64,000 bases of DNA, taken from contig NZ_CP080414.1 in assembly GCF_019457615.1 (NCBI RefSeq), positions 339,501 to 403,500 on the forward strand, given 5' to 3'. Position 1 is the stretch's first letter; each line of letters opens with the position of its first letter. Source of the stretch: Shewanella zhangzhouensis (GTDB lineage: Bacteria > Pseudomonadota > Gammaproteobacteria > Enterobacterales > Shewanellaceae). The notes beneath the pieces were generated by a model that worked only from the letters and a program-made list of their open reading frames with translations, was not told where the DNA came from and made no database searches. Below, piece by piece: positions 41,026 to 49,784 of this stretch. The translations under genes and the position numbers were made by a program.

Positions 41026-41667
41026 GTGAAAGCCTATCAGCGCGAGTTTATTGAGTTTGCTCTCGAGCGTAATGTACTGAGATTCGGTGAGTTTACTCTC
41101 AAGTCCGGTCGTAAGAGCCCTTACTTCTTCAACGCCGGTTTGTTCAATACCGGTCGCGATCTGGCCCGTCTGGGCCGTTTTTATGCCGCCGCGCTGGTGG
41201 ATGCGGGTATCGATTACGATTTGCTGTTTGGCCCGGCTTATAAGGGTATTCCCATTGCCACGACTACGGCGGTCGCACTGGCAGAACACCACGATATCGA
41301 CATGCCTTATTGCTTTAACCGTAAAGAGAAAAAAGACCACGGCGAAGGCGGCAACCTGGTGGGCAGCGAGCTTAAAGGTAAGGTGATGCTGGTGGATGAC
41401 GTGATCACCGCAGGTACTGCCATTCGTGAATCGATGGAAATCATTCAGGCCAATGGTGCCGAACTGGCCGGGGTGTTGATTGCACTGGACCGTCAGGAAA
41501 AGGGCAAGGGCGAACTCTCTGCCATTCAGGAAGTGGAGCGTGACTTTGGCTGCGGCATCGTGGCCATCATCAAGCTGGAAGACCTGATTGCCTTCCTCGC
41601 CGAGAAGCCAGGCATGGAAGAGGTGCTGAGCTCGGTGCGTGCTTACCGCGAGCAATACGGCATCTGA
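41026..41667 (+). CDS. pyrE: Orotate phosphoribosyltransferase
   Basis: The 213-residue enzyme starts with GTG at 41026 (AGAGGAAAGACA upstream), giving MKAYQREFIEFAL. FTLKSGRKSPYFFNAGLF and the PRPP-binding loop KVMLVDDVITAGTAIRES are both present, as is the flexible lysine-rich loop (NRKEKKDHGEGG). It makes OMP from orotate and PRPP in UMP synthesis. A strong terminator follows. Confidence 0.95.
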   Translation: MKAYQREFIEFALERNVLRFGEFTLKSGRKSPYFFNAGLFNTGRDLARLGRFYAAALVDAGIDYDLLFGPAYKGIPIATTTAVALAEHHDIDMPYCFNRKEKKDHGEGGNLVGSELKGKVMLVDDVITAGTAIRESMEIIQANGAELAGVLIALDRQEKGKGELSAIQEVERDFGCGIVAIIKLEDLIAFLAEKPGMEEVLSSVRAYREQYGI

Positions 41668-41686
41668 GCCGTTATCTTCAGGTAAT

Positions 41687-41714
41687 AAAAACGCCGCTGA
41701 TTGCGGCGTTTTTT
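41687..41714 (+). terminator. Rho-independent terminator of pyrE
   Basis: ACGCCGC pairs with GCGGCGT around TGATT, flanked by A4 and T6. It lies between convergent pyrE and folE and may act on both. Confidence 0.9.
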
Positions 41715-41734
41715 ATTGGAAACACGATAAGGTT

Positions 41735-42385
41735 TTAGCGGGGCTGATGTAAAAATTCCGCCCGGGTGGCCGGGTTGGACTTAAAGATACCGCCCAGCGC
41801 TGTGGTGGTGGTGGAGCTGGTGGCATCCATCACACCGCGGGATTTTACGCAGTAATGTACGGCGTCGATTTTCACGGCCACGTCTTTGGTTTCCAGCAGT
41901 GCCTGCAAGGCCACCAGAATTTGCTGGGTCAGGCGTTCCTGTACCTGTGGACGCTGGGCAAAGAAGCGCACAATACGATTGATTTTGGACAGACCGATGA
42001 TTTTCTTGCGTGGCAGATAGGCCACGGTGGCGGTGCCATCTATGGTGACCAAATGATGCTCACAGGTACTGGTCAGGCTGATGTCCTGTACCCGCACCAT
42101 TTCATCCACGCCCATCTTGTTGTCGATGACAGTGATTTTGGGGAAGTTTTCGTAGTCGAGGCCCGAAAAGATTTCATCCACATACATTTTGGCGATGCGA
42201 CGTGGGGTATCGGCGAGGCTGTCGTCGGTTAAATCCAGTGACATCAGGCCAAGAATTGCCCGCATGTGCTCTTCGATTCGCTCTTTGCGCTCCTCTCTGG
42301 TGAGTCCGCAAGGAACCATGGGTGTTTCCAGTCCCCGCTCCAAAAGCGCGGCCTGAACCTTTTGTGCTGCTTCACTGAGTGCCAT
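41735..42385 (-). CDS. folE: GTP cyclohydrolase I
   Basis: The 216-residue protein starts at ATG 42385 (MALSEAAQKV). Zinc and active-site motifs are STCEHHL (Cys, His) and VHYCVKSRGV, and YLPRKKIIGLSKINRIV binds the substrate. It opens GTP to dihydroneopterin triphosphate, the first step of folate synthesis. It ends just before the pyrE terminator (convergent). The open frame continues upstream with no coding character. Confidence 0.95.
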   Translation of the reverse strand: MALSEAAQKVQAALLERGLETPMVPCGLTREERKERIEEHMRAILGLMSLDLTDDSLADTPRRIAKMYVDEIFSGLDYENFPKITVIDNKMGVDEMVRVQDISLTSTCEHHLVTIDGTATVAYLPRKKIIGLSKINRIVRFFAQRPQVQERLTQQILVALQALLETKDVAVKIDAVHYCVKSRGVMDATSSTTTTALGGIFKSNPATRAEFLHQPR

Positions 42386-42560
42386 TTTTACCTCCAACCA
42401 CATCTTCGGCCTTGGCCGCTGCGGCAAAATACCAGAGCAATTACCTGGGTCTTTGCGCGAGTGCGGGAGAATACCGTTATTTGATGCAAATTCATACTGA
42501 AATTGTAGGTGTTCGCTGCACCCACCACCGGATGGAACCTGTGTGGCGGGCCAGGGTGGG

Positions 42561-43154
42561 TTAGCTTTGTAACAGTTGCTTTTGAATAAAGCCCCACTGC
42601 TCATCGAAGTGCTCGGTGGGCTTTTGTTTGAATTCGCTGCGAATGTACTGGGCGATTCTGCCTTCTGCCACGGCGAGCAGCAGGTTGGCCAGCATGGCTT
42701 CGTCGAGCTCAAAGCCCTTGCCTTCGCGGAGGGTTTTCTCCCGCAATATCTGTTTGAGGTGGGTTTCAATCTTGGCAAACAGGGCTCCGACACGGCTGCG
42801 CAAACGCTCGTTTTCGCCAAGCAGGGCATCACCGTTCAGTACCCGGGAAATGCCGGGGTTACGTTCGGCAAACAGCAGCAACAGCTGCAGGACCAGTTGG
42901 CAGCGTCGCATGGTGTCTTTCTCGTCATCCATGATGAGATTGATGCGCGACAGCAATGAGTCTTCGATAAATTCGATCAGGCCCTCGAACATGCGGGCCT
43001 TACTGGGGAAATGGCGATACAGCGCCGCCTCTGAAACTCCGACTTCGGCGGCCAGTTTGGCGGTGGTAATACGTTGTCCCGGATTGGTTTCCAGCATCTG
43101 CGCGAGACACTGGAGAATATGTTCGCGGCGGCTGATTTTTTCTTTGGCGGCCAT
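42561..43154 (-). CDS. slmA: Nucleoid occlusion factor SlmA
   Basis: The 197-residue TetR-family protein starts at ATG 43154. The N-terminal HTH is RITTAKLAAEVGVSEAALYRHF (about residues 29-50), followed by the all-helical SlmA domain. SlmA binds specific chromosomal sites and blocks FtsZ ring assembly over the nucleoid. It lies 28 bases after dut, with dut and coaBC upstream in the same direction, as in other gammaproteobacteria. Confidence 0.95.
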   Translation of the reverse strand: MAAKEKISRREHILQCLAQMLETNPGQRITTAKLAAEVGVSEAALYRHFPSKARMFEGLIEFIEDSLLSRINLIMDDEKDTMRRCQLVLQLLLLFAERNPGISRVLNGDALLGENERLRSRVGALFAKIETHLKQILREKTLREGKGFELDEAMLANLLLAVAEGRIAQYIRSEFKQKPTEHFDEQWGFIQKQLLQS

Positions 43155-43182
43155 TGAGATTCCTTCACACAAAATGCAAACG

Positions 43183-43641
43183 TTAGCGGGTGCCTGAATG
43201 GCCAAAACCACCTTCGCCGCGCATTGAGGTGTCGAACTCGTCCACCAGTTTAAATTCAGCCTGTACCACAGGAACAAACACCAGCTGTGCCAGGCGGTCG
43301 CCGATTTGCAGGGTGTAGGGCTCTTTGCCACGGTTCCAGCAGGACACCATCAACGGACCCTGATAGTCAGAGTCAATCAGCCCAACCAGGTTGCCCAGCA
43401 CTATGCCATGTTTATGGCCCATACCGGAGCGGGGCAGGATCACGGCCGCCAGGCTGGGGTCGCCCACATGCACGGCGATACCGGTAGGTATGAGCACGGT
43501 TTCGCCGGGGGCTATAGTCAGCTCGGTATCCAGCATGGCTCTGAGGTCCATGCCGGCACTGCCGGGGGTGGCATAGGCCGGCAGTGGGAATTCCGAGCCT
43601 ATGCGGGAGTCGAGAATTTTCAGTTCGATCGGTGTTTTCAT
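43183..43641 (-). CDS. dut: dUTP diphosphatase
   Basis: The 152-residue trimeric dUTPase shows all five motifs: PGSAGMDLRA, PRSGMGHKHG, GLIDSDYQG, GDRLAQLVFVP and the C-terminal RGEGGFGHSGTR. It hydrolyses dUTP to dUMP, keeping uracil out of DNA and feeding dTMP synthesis. The start ATG overlaps the coaBC stop by 4 bases. Confidence 0.97.
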   Translation of the reverse strand: MKTPIELKILDSRIGSEFPLPAYATPGSAGMDLRAMLDTELTIAPGETVLIPTGIAVHVGDPSLAAVILPRSGMGHKHGIVLGNLVGLIDSDYQGPLMVSCWNRGKEPYTLQIGDRLAQLVFVPVVQAEFKLVDEFDTSMRGEGGFGHSGTR

Positions 43642-44849
43642 TTTTTGGTTATTTTTGTCGATATCAGCGAAAGCAGTTGGTATGCCAGCGACAGCTTATC
43701 GGTTGCTGGCAAATCCTGGTTGCCCTGGGGCCAGAAGACGCGCAGAGCATTGGTATCCGAATTAAACCCCTGACCCGGCACAGACACATCGTTGGCCGCG
43801 ATCATATCGAGATTTTTGCGTTTGAGCTTATCTCGGGCGTAGGTTTCTACGTCGTGGGTTTCGGCGGCAAATCCCACCGTAAAGGGTCGCGCCTCCAGGG
43901 CGGCAACCGTGGCTAAGATATCAGGATTGCGCACCAGCGCAAGCTGCATGGTTTCGCTGCTCTTTTTAATTTTACCGGCAGCAACATCGGCAACCCGATA
44001 GTCGGCGACAGCGGCGCAACCAATAAAGATATCTTGCTGGTCAATATGTTGCATTACAGCAGCCAACATTTGTTCGGCCGAGTCCACATCGATGCGGCTT
44101 ACGCCTTTGGGTGTGGAAAGTGTCACAGGACCTGACACCAGAGTCACTTCTGCGCCCATGGCTACAGCGGCCTCGGCCAGGGCAAAGCCCATTTTGCCTG
44201 AGCTGTGGTTGGAGATATAACGCACAGGATCTATGGCTTCGCGGGTGGGACCGGCGGTCAGCATCAGCCTGACGCCGTGAAGGGCGCTGCTTGCCTGGGC
44301 CTTTTGAGCAAAAAACTGTTCTGCCAGAGTGCGGATTTCCAGCGGCTCCAGCATACGGCCTGCACCGACTTCACCGCAGGCCTGACTGCCGCTGCCGGGG
44401 CCCCAAATCTGCATGCCACGTTGCTGTAGCGTGTTTAAATTGGCCTGGGTCGCCGGGTTGGCGTACATCTGCTGGTTCATTGCCGGGCAAATGGCGATGG
44501 GCGCCGAGGTGGCAAGGCAGGTGGTGGTGATCAGCTCATCCGCCATGCCTATGCTCATGCGGGCAATCAGGTTGGCGGTGGCTGGGGCCAGAATAATCAG
44601 CTCTGCCCAGCGGGCCAGTTCAATGTGACCCATGGCGGCTTCGGCGGCGGGGTCGAGCAAATCCATGCTGACCGGATAGCCGCTGAGGGCTTGCAGTGTC
44701 AGCGGCGTGATAAATTCGCAGGCGCTCTGGCTCATCACCACGCGCACATCGGCGCCTTGTTCTTTCAAACGGCGCACCAAATCAGCGCTCTTGTAGGCAG
44801 CAATGCCGCCACCAATCCCCAGCAGGATTTTTCTATTATTCAGGCTCAC
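43638..44849 (-). CDS. coaBC: Bifunctional phosphopantothenoylcysteine decarboxylase / phosphopantothenate-cysteine ligase
   Basis: The 403-residue protein starts with GTG 44849, aligning with the usual MSL(x)KKILLGIGGGIAAYK beginning; an ATG at 44891 would add 14 atypical residues. The CoaC flavin domain has ICPAMNQQMY, and the CoaB domain has ISNHSSGKMGFALAEAA and AAVADYRV. It makes 4'-phosphopantetheine for coenzyme A. It is coupled to dut by a 4-base overlap and divergent from radC. Confidence 0.94.
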   Translation of the reverse strand: MSLNNRKILLGIGGGIAAYKSADLVRRLKEQGADVRVVMSQSACEFITPLTLQALSGYPVSMDLLDPAAEAAMGHIELARWAELIILAPATANLIARMSIGMADELITTTCLATSAPIAICPAMNQQMYANPATQANLNTLQQRGMQIWGPGSGSQACGEVGAGRMLEPLEIRTLAEQFFAQKAQASSALHGVRLMLTAGPTREAIDPVRYISNHSSGKMGFALAEAAVAMGAEVTLVSGPVTLSTPKGVSRIDVDSAEQMLAAVMQHIDQQDIFIGCAAVADYRVADVAAGKIKKSSETMQLALVRNPDILATVAALEARPFTVGFAAETHDVETYARDKLKRKNLDMIAANDVSVPGQGFNSDTNALRVFWPQGNQDLPATDKLSLAYQLLSLISTKITKK

Positions 44850-44974
44850 ACGCAGATCCCGACTAAAATTAACTGGCGCTAACCATACCATAGACGCCGC
44901 CTCAAGAGTGAGCGGCCAAAGTCAAAAACTTAGCATGCAAGTGGTTCCCAAAGACGGGACGCGGGAGGCAAGGG

Positions 44975-45652
44975 ATGGCAATTCGGGACTGGCCTGAGGG
45001 AGAGGGGCCCCGTGAAAAATTATTGCAGCGGGGCGCAGCTCAATTATCGGATGCAGAATTACTGGCTGTGCTGCTGCGAAACGGGGTTTGTGGCCAAAAT
45101 GCAGTGGACCTGGCAAGGCAACTTATCGGTGAATTTGGTGGATTACGACCTTTATTCAGTGCAACTAAGCAGCAGGTGTGTCGACTCCAGGGCCTGGGTC
45201 CGGTAAAATACGCCCAGCTTCAGGCTTCTGCTGAGCTTGCCAGGCGACTGGCGGGTGAATCTTTGCAGCGGGGTGCCGTGCTGACAAGTCCGGATTTGAC
45301 CCGGGATTACCTGAGATTTCAGTTGGCGGACAGGGCCTATGAGGTATTTGCCGTCTTGCTGCTCGACAGCCAACACAGGGTCATCCAGTTTGTCGAATTG
45401 TTTCGAGGCACCATAGATGCAGCGTCGGTATATCCCCGAGAGCTGGTGTCGCTGGTGTTGGAAAAGCGGGCGGCAGCGGTCATTGTCTGCCATAACCATC
45501 CGTCTGGGGTAGCTGAACCCAGCCAAGCCGACAGACGGATCACTGAAAGATTGAAAAATGCCTTGGCAACCATAGATGTATCCTTACTGGATCACATGGT
45601 TGTAGGGGACCGGGAGATAGTCTCCTTTGCCGAGCGAGGGTGGATTGGATGA
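44975..45652 (+). CDS. radC: RadC-family JAB-domain protein
   Basis: The 225-residue protein has an N-terminal helix-hairpin-helix region (LQGLGPVKYAQLQA) and the C-terminal JAB/MPN metal motif HNHPSGVAEPSQAD with its upstream Glu (VELFRGT). The once-assumed DNA repair role is doubtful and its biochemical role is unknown. It lies between coaBC (divergent) and rpmB, the conserved chromosomal position, so it is not part of the island. Confidence 0.93.
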   Translation: MAIRDWPEGEGPREKLLQRGAAQLSDAELLAVLLRNGVCGQNAVDLARQLIGEFGGLRPLFSATKQQVCRLQGLGPVKYAQLQASAELARRLAGESLQRGAVLTSPDLTRDYLRFQLADRAYEVFAVLLLDSQHRVIQFVELFRGTIDAASVYPRELVSLVLEKRAAAVIVCHNHPSGVAEPSQADRRITERLKNALATIDVSLLDHMVVGDREIVSFAERGWIG

Positions 45653-45659
45653 TCTTTAC

Positions 45660-45688
45660 TTGATCTCCCATGGCCTTTCGTGTATAAA
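45660..45688 (+). promoter_or_regulatory. Promoter of rpmB-rpmG
   Basis: TTGATC (45660-45665) and TATAAA (45683-45688) are 17 bases apart, with a GC-rich GCGCCCTC start region typical of ribosomal protein promoters. It lies immediately after radC. Confidence 0.7.
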
Positions 45689-45771
45689 ATGCGCCCTCTT
45701 TGTGCCTCGGGCGACGGCCATACGAGGTACATTAATGCTCGAGCGTTAAAAACTGTTTGGAGAAGATTGAC

Positions 45772-46008
45772 ATGTCAAGAGTATGCCAAGTTACTGGCAA
45801 GCGACCAATGGTTGGTAACAACCGTTCGCACGCAAAGAACGCGACCCGTCGTCGCTTTTTACCTAACCTGCAGAACCACCGTTTCTGGTTGGAAACTGAA
45901 AAGCGCTTCGTACAGCTGCGTGTTTCCACTAAAGGTATGCGTATTATCGATAAGAAAGGTATCGAAGTAGTTGTTGCTGAACTTCGTGCCCGTGGCGAGA
46001 AGGTGTAA
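45772..46008 (+). CDS. rpmB: 50S ribosomal protein L28
   Basis: The 78-residue basic protein begins [17 protein letters not shown] and has [14 protein letters not shown], diagnostic for bL28. It is co-transcribed with rpmG, whose start is 6 bases downstream. Confidence 0.97.
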
Positions 46009-46014
46009 TAGAAA

Positions 46015-46188
46015 ATGGCTAAAGCTAAAGGCAATCGCGAAAAGATCAAGCTGGTTTCAAGCGCTAAAACTGGTCACTTCTACACCACTGACAAGAACAA
46101 GCGTAACATGCCAGAAAAGATGGAGATCAAGAAGTTTGATCCTGTGATCCGTCAGCACGTTATCTACAAAGAAGCCAAAATCAAGTAA
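46015..46188 (+). CDS. rpmG: 50S ribosomal protein L33
   Basis: The short 57-codon frame encodes MAKAKGNREKIKLVSSAKTG and TTDKNKRNMPEKMEIKKFDP, the bL33 family without the zinc-binding cysteines. It follows rpmB by 6 bases and is closed by a strong terminator. Confidence 0.97.
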   Translation: MAKAKGNREKIKLVSSAKTGHFYTTDKNKRNMPEKMEIKKFDPVIRQHVIYKEAKIK

Positions 46189-46208
46189 TTTACTTGGTCA
46201 AGCTTTTG

Positions 46209-46238
46209 AAAACCCCGGCCTTTGTGCCGGGGTTTTTT
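46209..46238 (+). terminator. Terminator of rpmBG
   Basis: AACCCCGGC pairs perfectly with GCCGGGGTT around CTTTGT, followed by a T-run. Confidence 0.93.
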
Positions 46239-46384
46239 ATTGCCCGGATTTCAGGTGAATCCGCGATTTGTGTGCTTTAATGTACTGATGTGCATTTAGA
46301 TGAACACTTTGGCATTGTTATGCGGTTGCCGTACCGTTTCATTAATATGAAACATGGGTTTGGTAAAAACAAATGCTTTAAATG

Positions 46385-46398
46385 TGAATTTAAATTCA
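46385..46398. promoter_or_regulatory. ARG box (ArgR operator) upstream of argA
   Basis: TGAATTTAAATTCA is a perfect palindrome matching the ArgR consensus TGAAT-N4-ATTCA. A partial second box (GAATTCAA, 46413-46420) follows. Arginine-loaded ArgR would repress argA from here. Confidence 0.85.
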
Positions 46399-46468
46399 AT
46401 AAAATTGCGCAAGAATTCAACTTGGCGCAGTGTGTGCTGCGTCGGTGACTGTGAGGACAAAACAGCCC

Positions 46469-47791
46469 GTGCGAACTACCGAATTGGTTGACGGTTTTCG
46501 TCATTCCGCCCCTTATGTAAACGCTCACCGCGGCAAGACGTTTGTAGTCATGCTGGGCGGCGAAGCCATGGTACAACCCCAATTTCGCGCCATCATCAAC
46601 GATGTGGCCTTGCTGCACAGTTTGGGGATCCGTATCGTGCTGGTTTACGGTGCCAGACCGCAGATTGATGCGGCGCTTGAGCTGCATGGTATTGCACCTG
46701 CCTACCACAACGGGGTACGTATCACCGATGAAGATACCCTGAAGGTGATTAAGCAGGTCGCCGGTGCGCTCCAATTCGACATTACAGCACGGCTTTCCAT
46801 GAGTCTGTCCAATACCCCCATGCAGGGCACGCAGCTGAACGTTGTCAGCGGCAACTTTGTGATTGCCCAGCCGCTGGGCGTGGAAGATGGGGTGGATTTT
46901 TGCCTGTCTGGCCGGGTGCGTCGTATCGATGTGAGTGGGCTTAAGCATCAACTCGACAGCCGGGGTATTGTACTGATGGGGCCGATTGCCGCCTCGGTTA
47001 CCGGTGAGAGTTTCAACCTGACGGCCGAGGAAGTGGCCACCCAGGTTGCGGTAAAGCTCAAAGCGGACAAGATGATAGGGTTCAGCTCGCAAAACGGTAT
47101 TCTGGGTCGTGACGGCGATGTAATTGCCGAGCTGATGCCAAACGATGCCCAGAAAATTTTCTCAAAGATGCAGGAAGGCGGTCAGGCCTGTGTGGGAACC
47201 CTGGCATTTTTGAAGGCGAGCATCGATGCCTGCCGTAATGGGGTGCCACGTTGCCACCTGGTGAGCTATCTCGAAGATGGCGCCTTGTTGCAAGAGCTGT
47301 TCTCCCGCGACGGTATTGGTACTCAAATCGTAACCGAAAGCGCCGAGCGACTGCGCCGCGCCTCAATTGCCGACATTGGTGGCATTCTTAACCTGATCCG
47401 CCCCATGGAAGAGCAGGGCATTCTGGTGCGCCGTTCCCGCGAACAGCTTGAGATGGAAATCGAGCAGTTTATGGTCATTGAACGGGATGGTCTGGTGATA
47501 GGCTGCGCCGCGCTGTATCCCTTTGAAGAAGACAATGCCGGTGAGTTTGCCTGCCTTGTTGTACATCCGGATTACCGCGATGCCGACCGGGGTAGTTTGC
47601 TTTTGAAAAACATCATAGGCCAGGCAAGAGTGAGGGGCTACGCACGCCTGTTTGCACTGACTACCCGCAGTATTCACTGGTTTCTGGAGCACGGCTTTGA
47701 GTTGGTTGAAGTCGAAGCCTTACCGACCAAGAAAAAGCAGCTCTACAACTACCAGCGCCGCTCAAAAATTCTCGCATTGGATCTGCAATAA
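46469..47791 (+). CDS. argA: N-acetylglutamate synthase (ArgA)
   Basis: The protein is 440 residues from GTG 46469 (GAGGA upstream), matching the family start TELVDGFRHSAPYVN. GTGs at 46445 or 46430 are alternatives. The N-terminal amino-acid-kinase-like domain (FVVMLGGEAM, VYGARPQID) binds arginine for feedback control. The C-terminal GNAT domain (LVVHPDYRDADRGSLLL) transfers acetyl from acetyl-CoA to glutamate, the first step of arginine synthesis. Confidence 0.93.
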   Translation: MRTTELVDGFRHSAPYVNAHRGKTFVVMLGGEAMVQPQFRAIINDVALLHSLGIRIVLVYGARPQIDAALELHGIAPAYHNGVRITDEDTLKVIKQVAGALQFDITARLSMSLSNTPMQGTQLNVVSGNFVIAQPLGVEDGVDFCLSGRVRRIDVSGLKHQLDSRGIVLMGPIAASVTGESFNLTAEEVATQVAVKLKADKMIGFSSQNGILGRDGDVIAELMPNDAQKIFSKMQEGGQACVGTLAFLKASIDACRNGVPRCHLVSYLEDGALLQELFSRDGIGTQIVTESAERLRRASIADIGGILNLIRPMEEQGILVRRSREQLEMEIEQFMVIERDGLVIGCAALYPFEEDNAGEFACLVVHPDYRDADRGSLLLKNIIGQARVRGYARLFALTTRSIHWFLEHGFELVEVEALPTKKKQLYNYQRRSKILALDLQ

Positions 47792-47803
47792 TCCATCCTG
47801 CCG

Positions 47804-47831
47804 AAACAACCAGCCACATGGCTGGTTGTTT
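47804..47831 (+). terminator. Terminator of argA
   Basis: AAACAACCAGCC pairs with GGCTGGTTGTTT around ACAT, with further T-rich sequence. Confidence 0.85.
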
Positions 47832-47932
47832 GTTTATGGCTGCTGCTATTTTGTCATTTTATGTCTAATGTTCTTGACATATTATGTCTTTCGCGCAACC
47901 TTGGGCGAACTGATGAGAGTTGGGGCAGATTG

Positions 47933-48466
47933 ATGACAACACAAAGTTTTTTACTCACGCCACTTGCCGGCAGCGCACTCTGGGGGGCGGTAGGCTTGCT
48001 GATGGGTGTGATATTGATAGGCATTTTTGCTCGGCGTAAACCCATGACCAAAACAGCCAGCGCCGTTGCCACGGGCATTATTCTTGCTGTGGTGGGCCTG
48101 TTGGGGTGGATTTTCATTGGTGCCTTATCACCCGAGGCCCGCCTCGAGCAGGATAGGTTGGTGCTGGACTTGCCCGCTTACAGCCGTACCATTCCTGTAT
48201 CGTCTTTACAGCTTGATGACGCTCGCCTGGTGGCAACATCAGCCGCAGATGCGCCCAAACTTGGGTTTCGCACCAATGGTGTGGGAATGCCGGGATACAA
48301 TCTGGGGTGGTTTCGCCTTAAGGGGGATGATGCCAAGGCGCTGGTGTCTGTGACAGGTGACGATCCCTTACTGGTTATCCCGGTGGATGAGGGGTATACC
48401 CTTGTGCTCAGCACACCAGACGGAGAGGCCTTGTTGGCCGCCCTGCATAGCGAAAAAGAACGCTGA
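47933..48466 (+). CDS. Small membrane protein with bacterial PH-like domain
   Basis: From ATG 47933 (GGGGCAG upstream) the protein has 177 residues: two membrane helices (about 14-34 and 45-65) and a C-terminal beta-rich domain (YSRTIPVSSLQLDDARL ... GYNLGWFRLKGDDAKAL ... PLLVIPVDEGYTLVLS) resembling PF10882-type bacterial PH domains. These are of unknown role at the membrane. An earlier start at 47861 has no RBS. It stands alone between argA and convergent rarD. Confidence 0.75.
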   Translation: MTTQSFLLTPLAGSALWGAVGLLMGVILIGIFARRKPMTKTASAVATGIILAVVGLLGWIFIGALSPEARLEQDRLVLDLPAYSRTIPVSSLQLDDARLVATSAADAPKLGFRTNGVGMPGYNLGWFRLKGDDAKALVSVTGDDPLLVIPVDEGYTLVLSTPDGEALLAALHSEKER

Positions 48467-48581
48467 GAATAAATACACTGAGGGAATGCTGAGAAGAAGC
48501 GCTGGCCAAATGGATCAGCAGTCTGGACTCACCAAAACGGTATCAATCCTTCCAAGGGAAAGAGAGAGTCTTGAGACTAAA

Positions 48582-48613
48582 AAGCCCGGGCGTGTGATAC
48601 CCGGGCTTCTTTC
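48582..48613. terminator. Bidirectional terminator between PH-domain gene and rarD
   Basis: AAGCCCGGG and CCCGGGCTT pair perfectly around a 9-base loop. T-rich sequence follows on the plus strand (CTTTCTT) and TTTTT on the minus strand. Confidence 0.85.
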
Positions 48614-48661
48614 TTATACAGGCTGATCTGTCTTACGACGCAGCTGTCAGGGGCGCTGGTA

Positions 48662-49543
48662 TCAACCGCGGCGCCTAAGCATATCCAGCGTAAATACCGC
48701 CAGTGCTGTCCAGATAAAACCGAAGGTGACGCTCTTTTCCACGCCAAAGGGCTCGCCATAGAGGCTGACCGCGAGTATGAACATAATGCTGGGGCCGATA
48801 TATTGAAAAAATCCCAGCATGGATAAGGGAATACGCACCGCAGCCCCTGCAAAGCAGAGCAGCGGCGCTGTAGTTACAATTCCGGCGGCGACGAGCAGCA
48901 GATTGAGCTGCCAGTTATTGCTGAGCATGCTGTGCTCTGCACTGCCAAGCGTCAACAACAAATAACCCAGGGCAACGGGCATCAAGATGGCGGTTTCTAC
49001 CAAAAGTCCGGTTTTCGCGTCCACCTTGACCTTTTTTCGCAGCAGCCCATAAATGCCAAAAGAGCCTGCCAGCGCCAGCGATACCACGGGAATAGAACCG
49101 AACGATATCACCTGCACCGCCACGCCAACGGTGGCGAGAAACACGGCAAACCACTGTAATGGCCTGAGTCTCTCTCCCAGAAACACCATCCCCAAGAGGA
49201 CATTGAGCAGCGGATTAATGTAATAACCCAGGCTGGCATCCAGCATATGGTCGTTATTGACCGCCCAGATGAAGAGCAGCCAATTACCTGCAATCAAAAT
49301 CGATGTAACCAGCAACACCAACAGCTGTTTGGGGGCCTTCAGCAGTTGGCGCAGCTTGCCAAAGCCGCCGATGAATACCATCAGCAACGCGGTAAACACA
49401 AACGACCAGATAACCCGGTGAAGCAGGATGTCGGTGGCAGAAATCTGCTCCAATAGTTTGAAATATAAAGGTGCGAAGCCCCACATGGTGTACGCGCCAA
49501 TGGCGAGTAATATGCCCTTGCGGTATTCGTGGTCGGTGTTCAT
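48662..49543 (-). CDS. rarD: EamA-type permease RarD
   Basis: The 293-residue inner-membrane protein has ten predicted helices in two EamA repeats. It begins RKGILLAIGAYTMWGFAPLYFK and contains WLLFIWAVNNDHMLDASLGYYINPL, diagnostic of RarD (drug/metabolite transporter superfamily). The substrate is unknown. It is transcribed toward the terminator at 48582 and is divergent from recQ across a 241-base gap in which I see no gene. Confidence 0.93.
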   Translation of the reverse strand: MNTDHEYRKGILLAIGAYTMWGFAPLYFKLLEQISATDILLHRVIWSFVFTALLMVFIGGFGKLRQLLKAPKQLLVLLVTSILIAGNWLLFIWAVNNDHMLDASLGYYINPLLNVLLGMVFLGERLRPLQWFAVFLATVGVAVQVISFGSIPVVSLALAGSFGIYGLLRKKVKVDAKTGLLVETAILMPVALGYLLLTLGSAEHSMLSNNWQLNLLLVAAGIVTTAPLLCFAGAAVRIPLSMLGFFQYIGPSIMFILAVSLYGEPFGVEKSVTFGFIWTALAVFTLDMLRRRG

Positions 49544-49784
49544 TCAGGCGTTCTCTGGCTGGTTGGCAACTGCCGGGCTGCGAATTGTACGTGGCTGGCA
49601 TTGTTGTCTCAAGCGATACACATAATCCCATACGGTATCGTCTGGCAAGCTGTAACCACAGTTTGGCAAGCTTTCGTGGCATTGTGTTGGGTGGGCTACT
49701 CTGCTGCCCTTTAGGACGATTGCGACAAGACACAGGCCGCTACCTTGGTTAGAATGACCGCCTTGTTTACCTTCCGGCAGTTTC

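Noticed and set aside
42386..42832. N-terminal extension of folE to 365 residues
   Set aside because: The family length is ~216 and the extension has no coding character; ATG 42385 gives the standard protein.
44975..45652. radC as part of the island (RadC-like genes are common on islands)
   Set aside because: It lies outside the attachment sites, in the conserved coaBC-radC-rpmBG order.
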